The position numbers and the translations under genes are program-made. Below are positions 16,499 through 26,149 of a DNA stretch of 64,000 nt, piece by piece. Below the pieces are notes generated by a model, which ran no database searches, was not told where the DNA came from, and saw only the letters and a list, made by a program, of their open reading frames with translations. The stretch lies in assembly GCA_040500365.1 (NCBI GenBank), contig CP148031.1:1550001-1614000 (forward strand). The letters are read 5' to 3'. The first letter of the stretch is position 1, and each line of letters starts with the position of its first letter. The DNA comes from Dehalobacter alkaniphilus (lineage in GTDB: Bacteria; Bacillota; Desulfitobacteriia; Desulfitobacteriales; Syntrophobotulaceae).

Positions 16499-17050
16499 TT
16501 GACTGATCAACTAAAGGATATGGGTGCACGTCTCTTGATGCTGCGCGAGTCAACGGGCTTCACGCCGGAAAAAATTGCTGAGATACTCGATGTTCCGGTT
16601 GCGGATTATCTTCAATATGAAGCAGGAGAAAAAGATTTTTCGTTTAGTTTTCTGTACAATGTTGCAGGTATTTTAGGGGTTGACGTACTGGATATCATCA
16701 GTGGCGAGTCACCGAAGCTATCCACCTGCTGCGTGGTCAGAGCCGGCGGCGGGTATGAGATCAACCGCCGAAAAGCTTACGATTACAAGCACCTGGCCTT
16801 CACCTTCCGCAATAAGAAAGCTGAACCATTTATGGTGACAGTAGAACCGAACAATGCGATACCGGAACGTCATTCCCATGACGGGCAAGAATTCAATTAC
16901 CTGGTTTCAGGATCCATGGACTTTTTTATCGGTGAGATGGTTTACGAACTCGGTGAGGGTGACAGCGTTTACTTCGATTCGTCCGTTCCCCACGCGATGA
17001 AGACCCATGGCGATGCTCCGGCAAAATTCCTGGCCATCGTCATGAAATAA
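16499..17050 (+). CDS. XRE-type regulator with cupin sensor domain
   Basis: 183 residues. The N-terminal HTH (about 1-65, RESTGFTPEKIAEILDVPVADYLQYEAG) is an XRE/Cro fold. The C-terminal cupin_2 barrel (about 105-180) contains HSHDGQEFNYLVSGSM and FDSSVPHAMKTHG with the metal-binding histidines. The TTG start follows AAGGAGG with 9-base spacing. It lies 14 bases upstream of an AMP-forming acyl-CoA ligase in the same direction, an arrangement that suggests it senses the ligase's substrate or product and controls that gene. Confidence 0.82.
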   Translation: MTDQLKDMGARLLMLRESTGFTPEKIAEILDVPVADYLQYEAGEKDFSFSFLYNVAGILGVDVLDIISGESPKLSTCCVVRAGGGYEINRRKAYDYKHLAFTFRNKKAEPFMVTVEPNNAIPERHSHDGQEFNYLVSGSMDFFIGEMVYELGEGDSVYFDSSVPHAMKTHGDAPAKFLAIVMK

Positions 17051-17064
17051 AGGAGGACGCGCAC

Positions 17065-18753
17065 ATGATCATGTATGAGAAGTATATTGGCAGACACCGG
17101 GACGACTATGTCACGCTGGAAGATTTATATAAGAATTTTAAGGTGACCTGTCCGGATGATTTTAACTTTGCCTACGATGTCCTTGATAAATTGGCTGAGG
17201 AGAAACCCGATCAGCTGGCGATGCTCTGGGTAAGCAATAGCGGTGAAGAAAAAAGGATTACTTTTGCTGAAATGAAACGCTGGTCTGATAAGACGGCGAA
17301 TTATTTTAAGTCACTTGGCATTAAAAAAGGAGATCTTGTCCTACTGGTTTTAAAAAGAAGCTATTTGTTCTGGTATGCCATGATGGCCCTGCATAAAATT
17401 GGCGCAGTGGCCGTTCAAGCAACGAACCTGCTGACGGCTAAAGATTATATCTATCGCTGCCAGGCGGCAGGTATCAAGATGGCCGTGATTACCGCAGACG
17501 GTGATTGTACCCGGCATTTTGACGAGGCTGCTCCAGAATGTAAAACGGTTCAGATGAAAGCGGTTACGAAACATAAGGAGGCAGGAGAGGGCTGGCTCGA
17601 TTTTGAAGCCGGGGTTGAAGCTGCGTCTGACAAATGGGAACGCCCTACCGGCGAAGAAGCGACCAAAGTCACGGATATGCTGATTATGGCCTTTTCCTCC
17701 GGCACGACCGGCTATCCCAAGATGGTCTCGCATGATCATGCTTATCCCTTAGGACATATTATGACGGGCATTTTCTGGCACAGGGTAGAGCCTGGCGGTC
17801 TGCATTTCACAATCTCCGACACTGGATGGTTGAAATCCCTCTGGGGCAAAATGTATGGCCAGTGGTTAGGTGAATCAGCGATATTCACATATGACTTTGA
17901 TACCTTTAACGGCGCGGATATTTTGCAGAAACTGGAGAAATACCAAATAACCACTTTCTGTGCACCGCCGACCATGTACCGCTTTATGCTGCGGGAAGAT
18001 GTTAAGAACTTCAACCTGTCGGCGCTGAAACACTGCTGTACCGCAGGAGAGGCCTTAAATCCGGAAGTGTTCAATCAATGGCGGCAGGCTACCGGACTGC
18101 GTATCTTTGAAGGCTTTGGGCAGTCGGAGACAACCGTTTGCTGCTCGATCCTGTACCCATGGGTGCAGCCGCGACCCGGTTCGATGGGGATGCCCACACC
18201 GGGTTATCAGATGGTTGTTGCGGATGAAGACGGCAAAGAGGTTGACCCTGGTGTAACCGGGGAAATCTGCATCAAAGCTCCGGATTACGCGACCAAGACG
18301 AAAGGTCTTTTCATGGGCTATTACCGGGACGAAGTGAATACGCAGCGTTCCTGGCATGACGGCCTGTATCATACCGGCGATCTGGCCTACCGTGATGAGC
18401 TTGGTTTCCTGTGGTATATCGGCAGGAATGACGACATTATTAAATCATCCGGTTACCGCATCGGGCCTTTCGAAGTCGAGTCGGCGCTCGCAGAGCATCC
18501 CGCTGTTCTGGAATCAGCGGTAACGGGCGTTCCGGATCCTATCAGAGGATTTAACGTCAAGGCGACGATCGTACTGAACAAAGGTTACGAACCTTCGGAA
18601 GACATGATTAAGGAATTGCAGGATCATGTCAAAAAGGTAACCGCACCCTATAAATATCCGAGGGTGATTGAGTTTGTGACCGAGCTTCCCAAAACCATCA
18701 GCGGCAAAATCCGCAGGGTTGAAATCAGGGAAAAGGACTCACGGTCCGAATAA
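17065..18753 (+). CDS. AMP-forming acyl-CoA synthetase (acetyl/medium-chain type)
   Basis: 562 residues of the ANL superfamily. Core motifs are seen in order: the P-loop A3 MAFSSGTTGYPKMVSHDH near residue 212, a FEGFGQSETT motif, GEICIKAP, YHTGDLAYRDELG, and the C-terminal PKTISGKIRR carrying the catalytic lysine. It converts a carboxylic acid, ATP and CoA to acyl-CoA, AMP and PPi. The overall pattern is closest to medium-chain acyl-CoA synthetases. Coupling to the upstream ferredoxin oxidoreductase could provide acyl-CoA for reductive carboxylation, which is inference. AGGAGG precedes the ATG by eight bases. Confidence 0.87.
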   Translation: MIMYEKYIGRHRDDYVTLEDLYKNFKVTCPDDFNFAYDVLDKLAEEKPDQLAMLWVSNSGEEKRITFAEMKRWSDKTANYFKSLGIKKGDLVLLVLKRSYLFWYAMMALHKIGAVAVQATNLLTAKDYIYRCQAAGIKMAVITADGDCTRHFDEAAPECKTVQMKAVTKHKEAGEGWLDFEAGVEAASDKWERPTGEEATKVTDMLIMAFSSGTTGYPKMVSHDHAYPLGHIMTGIFWHRVEPGGLHFTISDTGWLKSLWGKMYGQWLGESAIFTYDFDTFNGADILQKLEKYQITTFCAPPTMYRFMLREDVKNFNLSALKHCCTAGEALNPEVFNQWRQATGLRIFEGFGQSETTVCCSILYPWVQPRPGSMGMPTPGYQMVVADEDGKEVDPGVTGEICIKAPDYATKTKGLFMGYYRDEVNTQRSWHDGLYHTGDLAYRDELGFLWYIGRNDDIIKSSGYRIGPFEVESALAEHPAVLESAVTGVPDPIRGFNVKATIVLNKGYEPSEDMIKELQDHVKKVTAPYKYPRVIEFVTELPKTISGKIRRVEIREKDSRSE

Positions 18754-18776
18754 ACGTACAGGATAATTGACATAAG

Positions 18777-18816
18777 AAAAGAGGATGCAACTTTTGCTGT
18801 GTCCTCTTTCTATTTT
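18777..18816 (+). terminator. Rho-independent terminator
   Basis: AAAAGAGGA pairs with TCCTCTTTC and is followed by a T-rich stretch; it ends the ligase transcript. Confidence 0.7.
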
Positions 18817-18997
18817 CCACTATATGCCCAATCCTATATATTTCGGCTGATTACCCTAAATTATTGTAGATTTACATATCACTGTTTGTAACTATTGTAT
18901 AAAAATAGGACTAATGGCCTATATAATATTTGGCTCCGTTGTCATATCCTAAATTTAAATATACTGTTTAATAATGGAAGAGTGAAAGGAAAAGAAG

Positions 18998-19480
18998 ATG
19001 GAAGCTGTCGAATTTGGTAAAAAAACGGATAATGACGTGTACGTTGCCAAAGAATGCAAAATAACAGGGAAAATAAACTCCAGAACCAATGTGATAATTG
19101 ACGGGGAGCTTGAAGGTACAGTCGAAACAAAAGCAGATCTGCTTGTGGGTCCGCACGGAAAAGTAGAAGCAGAAATTTTTGCTGTAAACGCCCGGATACA
19201 GGGAGAAGTACATGGAAATATTACAGCTGAAAACTTATTGGTAATAGCTTCAACTGCCGTAGTCTATGGTGATATAAAAACAAAAGGACTTCAGATTGAA
19301 CAGGGCGCAAGGTTCATAGGGAAGAGTCAAAATCATGATCAGGCAGACGGTATAATTGAACTAGAAACTAAGCCTGAGACTGAATATGAAAGTGAGCCTT
19401 CTGACAATCCCGAATTTTTAGAAGGAAAGAAGAAGTCGAAACTTTCCTTTAAGCCTATTGTCTATAACAGGATGTCTTAG
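18998..19480 (+). CDS. Bactofilin (polymer-forming cytoskeletal protein)
   Basis: 160 residues. A central right-handed beta-helix repeat region (about residues 18-110) shows the bactofilin rhythm of G-x-V/I repeats: CKITGKINSRTNVIIDGELEG, then LVGPHGKVEAEIFA and ARIQGEVHGNI. The C-terminal 45 residues are charged and disordered-looking, ending in a basic tail. Bactofilins self-assemble without nucleotide and shape envelope-linked processes. The ATG at 18998 follows AAAGGAAAAG. It is a single-gene unit with terminators on both sides. Confidence 0.85.
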   Translation: MEAVEFGKKTDNDVYVAKECKITGKINSRTNVIIDGELEGTVETKADLLVGPHGKVEAEIFAVNARIQGEVHGNITAENLLVIASTAVVYGDIKTKGLQIEQGARFIGKSQNHDQADGIIELETKPETEYESEPSDNPEFLEGKKKSKLSFKPIVYNRMS

Positions 19481-19622
19481 AGAGGTGGGAACTGTCTACC
19501 CTCGGAGGTCAATGCCAGTATCCAGGAGCTCTCCGATACTTTTCAGAGAATAGCATGATGAATGATCGAAATCAATGATGCAGCGGACAAAGAAGTGTGA
19601 ATGACTGAAATCAGCGGATATT

Positions 19623-19660
19623 AAACGGCTTGCAGTAATGCAGCCGTTTATTTTTCTGTG
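19623..19660 (+). terminator. Rho-independent terminator
   Basis: AAACGGCTTGCA pairs with TGCAGCCGTTT and is followed by ATTTTT. The bases 19481-19622 between bactofilin and this hairpin show no gene. Confidence 0.75.
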
Positions 19661-19671
19661 CTGTGTACTTG

Positions 19672-19700
19672 TTGTACTTGATTCCAGAAAAGGTTATGAT
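19672..19700 (+). promoter_or_regulatory. Candidate sigma-A promoter of polA
   Basis: TTGTAC (19672-19677), a 17-base spacer and TATGAT (19695-19700). It is placed 86 bases before the polA ATG. Confidence 0.5.
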
Positions 19701-19785
19701 ATAGAAAGGTATATTCAAAGGAATTGTTTTGACGAATGATTCCGAGGGAGATTCTGAAGAAACGGTTCTTGAAAGGAGTATTACG

Positions 19786-22587
19786 ATGCCCCGAATGCTG
19801 ATCTTAGACGGTAACAGTCTTATATATAGAGCTTTCTATGCGCTTCCACCGCTTAATTCCGACGAAGGGCTTCCCACGAATGCCGTGCACGGCTTTCTGA
19901 CGATGCTGTTCAGGCTCCAGAAAGAGCAGAAGCCTGACTATTGGGTCGTAGCTTTTGACAAGACGAAAGCAACGGTCCGCATCGAGCAGTTTGCAGGCTA
20001 CAAAGCGCACCGGAAAGAGACACCGGAGACTTTGCGGCCGCAGTTTAATTATCTGAAAGAGATTCTGCGGGTGATGGCCGTTCCGATGCTGGAACTGGAA
20101 GGTTACGAAGCGGATGATATCATAGCGACAGTAAACGATCTGGCGATTGCCCAGCAAATAGAAGTTTTAATCTTCACCGGAGACAGGGACGCTCTTCAGC
20201 TGATTTCACCGCATAGCTCTGTGCTGCTGACAATGAAAGGGATTTCGGAAGTTGAGTGTTATAACGAACAACGGCTGGAAGAAAGATATCTGCTGAAGCC
20301 TGCCCAGATTATCGATCTGAAAGGCCTGATGGGGGACGCTTCGGACAATATCCCCGGGATTCCCGGTGTGGGGGAAAAGACCGCACTGAAACTGCTTCAC
20401 GAATACGGGTCCGTCGAAAATGTGCTGCAGAACAAGGATGAGGTCAAAGGCAATAAATTAAAGGAACTGCTGAATCAATACGCTGATCAGGCACTCTTAA
20501 GCAAAAAGCTCGCAGCAATGATTCACGATGTGCCGGTTACGTTTTCTCTTGACGACTTAAGATGGATGGAGCCGGACAAAGTTGCCTGCAAAAAGATCCT
20601 CCATGGCTACAGCTTATATAAAGTCGCATCGCTGTTTGAACAGAGCCTCACTGCGGTAACGGGTCCTGAGCAAATGATCGAAAAAGGCAAGAAGCAAAAA
20701 GCATCAGGTAACAGAAATCAGGAAATTAAGACTCACGGGATAGCTTCTTCTAAGCCAGATTTAATTGATGACCTATATGGAGATTTATTTAAAGATTTAG
20801 ATGGAGAGCCGAATATAGATCAGTATAAAGGCGGCATGAAAGATCACAAGGCAGAGATCATTGATACGGTCCAGCAAGAAAAGAACATGGACGGAGAAGG
20901 CTGGCTGGAGCTGCTGAATACTTGGCTTGAGCAGAAACCGGTCCTCGCACTCAGTTATCGTTTTGAGGGCAGGAATATTCATCAGGGGCTCTGGACTGAA
21001 ATGGGGATCTGCGATGAACATCATACGTATTCGCTAAACCGGTATGCTGCTGCTCCAAGTGTGCTGCGTCTCTGGGAAGAAATCCTGGCTGACGACGGTG
21101 TCCGCAAAGTGGTTGCAGACAGCAAGGGGCTGTATTCACTGCTTCTCAATGAGAATAAGACATTCGCCGGCGTTGATCTGGACCTAAGCCTGGCCGCTTA
21201 TTTGCTGAATCCGAATCGGTCCAATTTTAGCGCTTCGGAGCTGCTCAGGGATTATGCGACAGATTTGTTTTCGTTTACTCCGGCCCGTGAGGCCGCGTTG
21301 CTACGGAAACTTGCCGCTTCCTATATGGAAAAACTGGCGGAAGACGATCTTGAAAAGCTCTTGCATGAGGTTGAAGAGCCTTTAAGCCTCATATTGGCCA
21401 GGATGGAAAAGACCGGAATTGCCCTGGACAAGGTGAAACTCCAGGAATATGGTCAGGAACTTGAGGTTAAGATCAGCCGATTGGAAAGTGAGATTTACAA
21501 TCTGGCCGGTGAAAACTTTAATATCAATTCGCCGCAGCAGCTTGGCAGGATTCTATTTGAGAATTTAGGGCTTCCGCCACTCAAAAAAACTAAAACGGGT
21601 TATTCAACGGATGCGGAAACGCTGGAAGAATTGCGGACGGAGCACGCTGTCGTGGAGAAACTACTGGAATACCGGCAGCTGGTCAAACTGAATTCCACCT
21701 ATGTCAAGGGCCTGTTGGCCCAGTGTTGTGACGGCAAAATTCATACCACGTTTCAGCAGACGGTTACAGCTACCGGCAGACTTTCCAGTACAGAACCGAA
21801 TCTGCAAAACATTCCAATCCGTCTGGAAGAAGGCCGGAAACTTAGGAAGGTTTTCCAGGCAACTCAGGAAGACTGGCTTTTGTTATCCGCGGATTATTCT
21901 CAGATTGAATTAAGAATTCTGGCGCATTATTCGAAAGATCCAATACTTTGTGAGTCCTTCCTGATTGGGGAAGACGTGCACAGACGTACAGCTGCCGAGG
22001 TGTTTGACGTAGTGCTGAACGAAGTCAATTCAGATATGCGGCGCAAGGCCAAAGCGGTTAACTTTGGTTTAATGTATGGTCTGACGGACTTTGGACTGGC
22101 CAGGGATCTGACCATTTCCAGAAAAGAGGCAAAATACTATATCAGTCAGTATTTTGAAAGATACAGCGGTGTTCACCGTTATCTTGAGGAGGCCGTCGCT
22201 GAAGCCAAAGAAAAGGGAGAGGTTCGTACGATGCTGAACCGGCTGCGGAAAATCCCCGAATTGTCTCATCCAAACAGAATGACGCGGCAGTTTGGCGAAC
22301 GGATTGCCAAGAATACCCCGATCCAGGGAACCGCGGCTGATATTATGAAAATTGCGATGATTAAAGTAGCTGAAGCGCTTGGGGGCCTGCAGGCAGAAAT
22401 TCTGCTTCAGGTTCACGACGAACTGGTAGTCCAAGTCGAACCGTCAGCGCTTCCCAAGGTCGCAGCAATTGTCAAGAAAGAGATGGAGCAGGCTTTCCCG
22501 ATTTCTGTTCCATTGCTGGTAGACTGCAAAGTCGGAAGCAACTGGTATGATATGGTCCCTTATCAGGTAGGTGCGCTGTTGTTTTAG
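19786..22587 (+). CDS. polA: DNA polymerase I
   Basis: About 933 residues. The N-terminal 5' nuclease domain (about 1-290) carries ILDGNSLIYRAF and the EGYEADDIIAT and GDRDALQLI metal sites. The central 3'-5' exonuclease fold lacks the expected acidic DEDD residues, so proofreading is probably lost, as in other Firmicutes Pol I enzymes. The polymerase domain has motif A ADYSQIELRI, motif B RRKAKAVNFGLMYG and motif C VHDELVVQ. The segment at about residues 300-375 is a low-complexity linker, longer than usual. I choose ATG 19786, which follows AAAGGAG; the frame extends upstream to 19729 without a ribosome binding site. mutM follows 12 bases after the stop. Confidence 0.95.
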   Translation: MPRMLILDGNSLIYRAFYALPPLNSDEGLPTNAVHGFLTMLFRLQKEQKPDYWVVAFDKTKATVRIEQFAGYKAHRKETPETLRPQFNYLKEILRVMAVPMLELEGYEADDIIATVNDLAIAQQIEVLIFTGDRDALQLISPHSSVLLTMKGISEVECYNEQRLEERYLLKPAQIIDLKGLMGDASDNIPGIPGVGEKTALKLLHEYGSVENVLQNKDEVKGNKLKELLNQYADQALLSKKLAAMIHDVPVTFSLDDLRWMEPDKVACKKILHGYSLYKVASLFEQSLTAVTGPEQMIEKGKKQKASGNRNQEIKTHGIASSKPDLIDDLYGDLFKDLDGEPNIDQYKGGMKDHKAEIIDTVQQEKNMDGEGWLELLNTWLEQKPVLALSYRFEGRNIHQGLWTEMGICDEHHTYSLNRYAAAPSVLRLWEEILADDGVRKVVADSKGLYSLLLNENKTFAGVDLDLSLAAYLLNPNRSNFSASELLRDYATDLFSFTPAREAALLRKLAASYMEKLAEDDLEKLLHEVEEPLSLILARMEKTGIALDKVKLQEYGQELEVKISRLESEIYNLAGENFNINSPQQLGRILFENLGLPPLKKTKTGYSTDAETLEELRTEHAVVEKLLEYRQLVKLNSTYVKGLLAQCCDGKIHTTFQQTVTATGRLSSTEPNLQNIPIRLEEGRKLRKVFQATQEDWLLLSADYSQIELRILAHYSKDPILCESFLIGEDVHRRTAAEVFDVVLNEVNSDMRRKAKAVNFGLMYGLTDFGLARDLTISRKEAKYYISQYFERYSGVHRYLEEAVAEAKEKGEVRTMLNRLRKIPELSHPNRMTRQFGERIAKNTPIQGTAADIMKIAMIKVAEALGGLQAEILLQVHDELVVQVEPSALPKVAAIVKKEMEQAFPISVPLLVDCKVGSNWYDMVPYQVGALLF

Positions 22588-22599
22588 GAGGTCGATCCG

Positions 22600-23421
22600 A
22601 TGCCTGAACTTCCCGAAGTAGAAAGTATCCGGCTGTCCCTGGCTGCAAGGATCTTGGGAAAGACAATTGAAGATGTCGAAGTCCGATGGCTTCCGGCAGC
22701 AGTTTCTCTGGCGGATGAGGATTTCAGCGCTTTGGTCAGGAACCGGACGATTGAAAGCCTTGACAGACGTGGCAAGTATCTGCTCATGAACCTGAGTCAC
22801 GGCCTTACGATGATCATTCATTTCAGGATGACCGGGCGTTTGATCTATTATCCTGAGCAGCACGAGCCGGATAAACATACGCATGTTGTGTTTAGGCTCG
22901 ATCAGGGAGAACTTCATTACTCCGATATCCGGAAATTTGGCAGAATACAGCTGGTGTCTTTTAAAATGGCATTTAAGGCTGCCTGCTTGGCTAAACTTGG
23001 GCCGGAACCGCTGGACGAGTCATTTGCATTTGATCAGCTCGGGATGCGACTGGCCAGGAAAAAGAGTACGATCAAGGCTGCGCTGCTGGATCAGACCGTC
23101 GTAGCCGGTATCGGAAATATTTATGCGGACGAGGCCCTGTTCCGCGCAGGTATTTTGCCGGATAGGAATACGGCTTCGTTAAAGGTGTCGGAGATTATTC
23201 TGCTTTACGATGCGATCTGTGAGGTTCTGCAGGAAGGAATCACGGCTGGCGGAACATCATTTCGTGATTATCGTGATGCAGACGGCAAGAAGGGTGCATT
23301 TCAGGAAAATCTGATGGTTTACGGACGCAGCGGTCAGGAGTGTAAATATTGTGGAGGCCAATTGGCCAAAATCAAAGTAGCCGGAAGGACAACGGTGTAC
23401 TGTCCGAACTGCCAGAAATAG
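22600..23421 (+). CDS. mutM: Formamidopyrimidine-DNA glycosylase
   Basis: 273 residues. It removes oxidised purines such as 8-oxoguanine and nicks the abasic site. The N-terminal MPELPEVE supplies the catalytic proline and glutamate, the H2TH helix region has GIGNIYADEALF, and the C-terminal zinc finger CKYCGGQL...CPNCQK holds four cysteines. The length is standard. AGGAGG precedes the ATG. The gene sits in the Firmicutes order polA-mutM-ytaF-coaE, with an ABC-F gene inserted after it. Confidence 0.95.
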   Translation: MPELPEVESIRLSLAARILGKTIEDVEVRWLPAAVSLADEDFSALVRNRTIESLDRRGKYLLMNLSHGLTMIIHFRMTGRLIYYPEQHEPDKHTHVVFRLDQGELHYSDIRKFGRIQLVSFKMAFKAACLAKLGPEPLDESFAFDQLGMRLARKKSTIKAALLDQTVVAGIGNIYADEALFRAGILPDRNTASLKVSEIILLYDAICEVLQEGITAGGTSFRDYRDADGKKGAFQENLMVYGRSGQECKYCGGQLAKIKVAGRTTVYCPNCQK

Positions 23422-23495
23422 ATGAAATTTGTTTTGAAGAAGGAATAACTTTTCATGCAGGAAGAAAGAATCCAGGAGGAGTATTTCACAGAAGG

Positions 23496-25370
23496 ATGAG
23501 CATACTTTATTGCAATGGACTTGAAATTGAAGTAGCAGGGAGCACCCTGCTGGATCATATAACGCTGCGTTTGGAAAAGGGTCAAAAAGCCGGCCTGGTC
23601 GGAGCCAATGGGGCAGGTAAAACAACACTGATCAGGGCTGTCATGGGAGAAATTGCTCATGAAAACGGAGATATCAACTGGCAGGGTACTGTCGGCTATC
23701 TGCCGCAGACGACTGCATCCACAGCAGAACACGGTACAGTATTTGAACAAATGCTGGCGGAACGCCGGGATATTCTTGATATGCGGGACAGCCTCAGATC
23801 CTTGGAAAACAAAATGGCGGAGCAGGCCGATGAGAAAACGCTCGAAAGGTACAGTCTGCTTACGGAACAGTATGAAAGGGCGGGTGGTTATGCGCTCGAA
23901 GCCAGGATCCGCAAGATCCTGACCGGACTCGGGATGGACCGGCATCAGACGACTGAAGCTAATCATTTAAGCGGTGGTCAGAAAACCCGTCTGGCGCTTG
24001 GTAAGCTTCTGCTGCGTGATCCGGACGTTCTGATTCTTGACGAGCCTACGAACCATCTCGATATTGAGGCACTGGAATGGCTCGAAAATTACCTGGGAGA
24101 TTATGCTGGAGCTGTGCTTGTCGTTTCCCATGACAGGTACTTCCTGGACAGAGTCGTGGACAGCACCTTCCTGATTGAGGATGGGTTCCTGAAAGCTTAC
24201 AACGGCAACTATTCGGAATTTGAACTGCAGCGGAATATTGAAAGAATATCGCTGACCAGAGAAGCGGAACGGATCAATAAAAAAATTGCGGACCTGGAGG
24301 AGTATATCCGGCGTCATGGTGCCGGAATCAAGGCCAAACAGGCCCGGGGCAGGGAATCCATGCTGAAAAAAATTACGCCGGTGAATGCGCCGAAAGATTC
24401 GAAAAAACTCAGCATAAGCCTCCAGGCCAAGACCCGCTCAGGTGACCGGGTTCTCGAGATAGACGATCTGGCCGTTAAGTACGGGCAGAAGACCATATTT
24501 GAACATGTAGGTTTGGAATTGCGCCGTGGTGATAAGATTGCCCTGCTCGGCAGAAACGGGGTCGGAAAGACGACGCTGTTAAGAGCTGTTACAGGACAAA
24601 TTCCGTATGACGGTACGATCCGGACCGGGGCGAATGTCTCCGTCAGCTACTATTCCCAGGAGCATGAGAATATTGGATTAAGAGAAATTGTCATGGACGA
24701 AATCCGTTATTCATCAACGCTTGATGACCCGGAAATACGCAATGTTTTGGCCCGGTTTGGCTTCCGGGGAGAGGACGTTTTCAAACCTGTTGCTGGTTTA
24801 AGCGGGGGAGAGAAAAGCAGGCTGGCGCTTTGCAAGCTTTTTCTGAATCAGGGAAACCTGCTTTTGCTTGATGAGCCGACCAACCATCTCGATATGGAGA
24901 CGAGAGAAGTCCTGGAGGAAGTGTTGCAGGATTACAACGGGACAATTTTGACCGTATCCCATGACCGGTACTTTCTGAACCGAATCGTGAATAAGATTGC
25001 ATTGCTTACAGTGAATGGTCTGAAGGTATTTGAGGGAGACTACACAGCCTATCGTGAGATGAGCGAGAAGAGTGAAAATGAAGAAATGGAATCTGTTCAA
25101 GCCACTGAAGATCAGACCTGTAAAAATGAAGAGGCTCAAAAAGCCAGAGATTACAGGGAAGAGTCCAAGAATACCAAACGGATAGAAAAAAAGATCAAGC
25201 AAATCGAGGAAAAAATTGCGGATACAGAATTATTGCTTCAAGAAATTGAGGATAAGCTCGATGCCGCAGCCAGTGATTATGAACTGACATTGTCACTGCA
25301 CCAGTCGTATGAGAAAGTGCAGGCAGAGCTCGATTATCTGATGGAGGAGTGGCTGGTTTACCAGGATTAA
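23496..25370 (+). CDS. ABC-F family ATPase (ribosome-associated)
   Basis: About 624 residues with two ABC domains and no membrane segments. Domain 1 has Walker A GANGAGKTT, signature LSGGQKTRLALG and Walker B ILDEPTNHLD; domain 2 has GRNGVGKTT, LSGGEKSRLALC and LLDEPTNHLD. A linker of about 80 residues separates them, and a charged coiled-coil C-terminal extension (about 545-624, rich in K and E) follows. This resembles Uup/YdiF-type translation factors rather than known resistance proteins. I start at ATG 23496 after GAAGG. The reading frame opens earlier, inside mutM, but that part has no protein-like homology. Confidence 0.85.
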   Translation: MSILYCNGLEIEVAGSTLLDHITLRLEKGQKAGLVGANGAGKTTLIRAVMGEIAHENGDINWQGTVGYLPQTTASTAEHGTVFEQMLAERRDILDMRDSLRSLENKMAEQADEKTLERYSLLTEQYERAGGYALEARIRKILTGLGMDRHQTTEANHLSGGQKTRLALGKLLLRDPDVLILDEPTNHLDIEALEWLENYLGDYAGAVLVVSHDRYFLDRVVDSTFLIEDGFLKAYNGNYSEFELQRNIERISLTREAERINKKIADLEEYIRRHGAGIKAKQARGRESMLKKITPVNAPKDSKKLSISLQAKTRSGDRVLEIDDLAVKYGQKTIFEHVGLELRRGDKIALLGRNGVGKTTLLRAVTGQIPYDGTIRTGANVSVSYYSQEHENIGLREIVMDEIRYSSTLDDPEIRNVLARFGFRGEDVFKPVAGLSGGEKSRLALCKLFLNQGNLLLLDEPTNHLDMETREVLEEVLQDYNGTILTVSHDRYFLNRIVNKIALLTVNGLKVFEGDYTAYREMSEKSENEEMESVQATEDQTCKNEEAQKARDYREESKNTKRIEKKIKQIEEKIADTELLLQEIEDKLDAAASDYELTLSLHQSYEKVQAELDYLMEEWLVYQD

Positions 25371-25478
25371 TACGGGAAACCCGACAGACCGACGACCACA
25401 GATGAGCCGGCGCGGCACACCAAAACGAGGTTACAGCCATATATTATCCCGAAGGAAATACTTAAGGGGTAAAAGAAT

Positions 25479-26141
25479 ATGGGAATGGCAATGATCCTTG
25501 CTTTGGCTTTGAGTCTTGACGGTTTTGGGGTAGGGATGGCCTACGGTCTGAAGAGGATTCGGATACCGCTCAGTTCCATGATGATTATTGGCTTTTGTAC
25601 GGCACTCGCCATGACAGTCTCGATGTACTGCGGACATCTGATCACGTCTCAGCTTACGGTGATCCATCCCGGTATTCTGGGAGCAGTCGTTCTTATTGCA
25701 ATCGGCTTGTATCAATTGATTCAGACTTTGAGAAACAGAGCGGAACTGCCTGAAGCTGTCCCGGTAATGGTAGCTTCAGTCGGGCAGAGAGATGACAATC
25801 CGTATCGTACTTTGTTCAGTATTAATTTGAATTTCTTTGGTCTGGTCATTCAGGTTTTGCAGACACCGGATGCGGCAGACATTGACGGCTCCGGAGTCAT
25901 TACGCTGAATGAAAGTCTGCTTCTCGGCGTGGCATTGTCCCTGGATGCGTTTGCTTCGGGTGTAGCCGCTGCACTGACAGGAATTTTCTGGTATGTCATC
26001 GGGATGGTGACGCTGATGCAGGTTCTGATGATCTTTACCGGTCAGGTATTGACAGGCAGGCTTCCGGCGAGCGTTATGGCGAGAGTCAGGTATCTGCCGG
26101 GGATCGTCCTGATACTCATCGGGTCATTAAAAATAATTTGA
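25479..26141 (+). CDS. ytaF: Sporulation membrane protein YtaF (MntP-related)
   Basis: 220 residues with six predicted hydrophobic helices in two halves of three. Each half begins with the family motif ALALSLDGFGVGMAYG or VALSLDAFASGVAA, in which the aspartates in the membrane are typical of the MntP/YtaF family of Mn2+ efflux-like proteins. In B. subtilis, YtaF is forespore-expressed and needed for sporulation. The region 25371-25478 has no gene. The stop overlaps the frame of coaE, with coaE starting nine bases later. Confidence 0.85.
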   Translation: MGMAMILALALSLDGFGVGMAYGLKRIRIPLSSMMIIGFCTALAMTVSMYCGHLITSQLTVIHPGILGAVVLIAIGLYQLIQTLRNRAELPEAVPVMVASVGQRDDNPYRTLFSINLNFFGLVIQVLQTPDAADIDGSGVITLNESLLLGVALSLDAFASGVAAALTGIFWYVIGMVTLMQVLMIFTGQVLTGRLPASVMARVRYLPGIVLILIGSLKII

Positions 26142-26149
26142 GGTTAAAC

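Noticed and set aside
23349..23495. 49-residue N-terminal extension of the ABC-F protein
   Set aside because: It overlaps mutM in another frame, lacks a ribosome binding site and does not look like an ABC-F N terminus.
25371..25478. Another copy of the palindromic repeat between ABC-F and ytaF
   Set aside because: It contains GC-rich words but no complementary arms or ANGGA hairpins.
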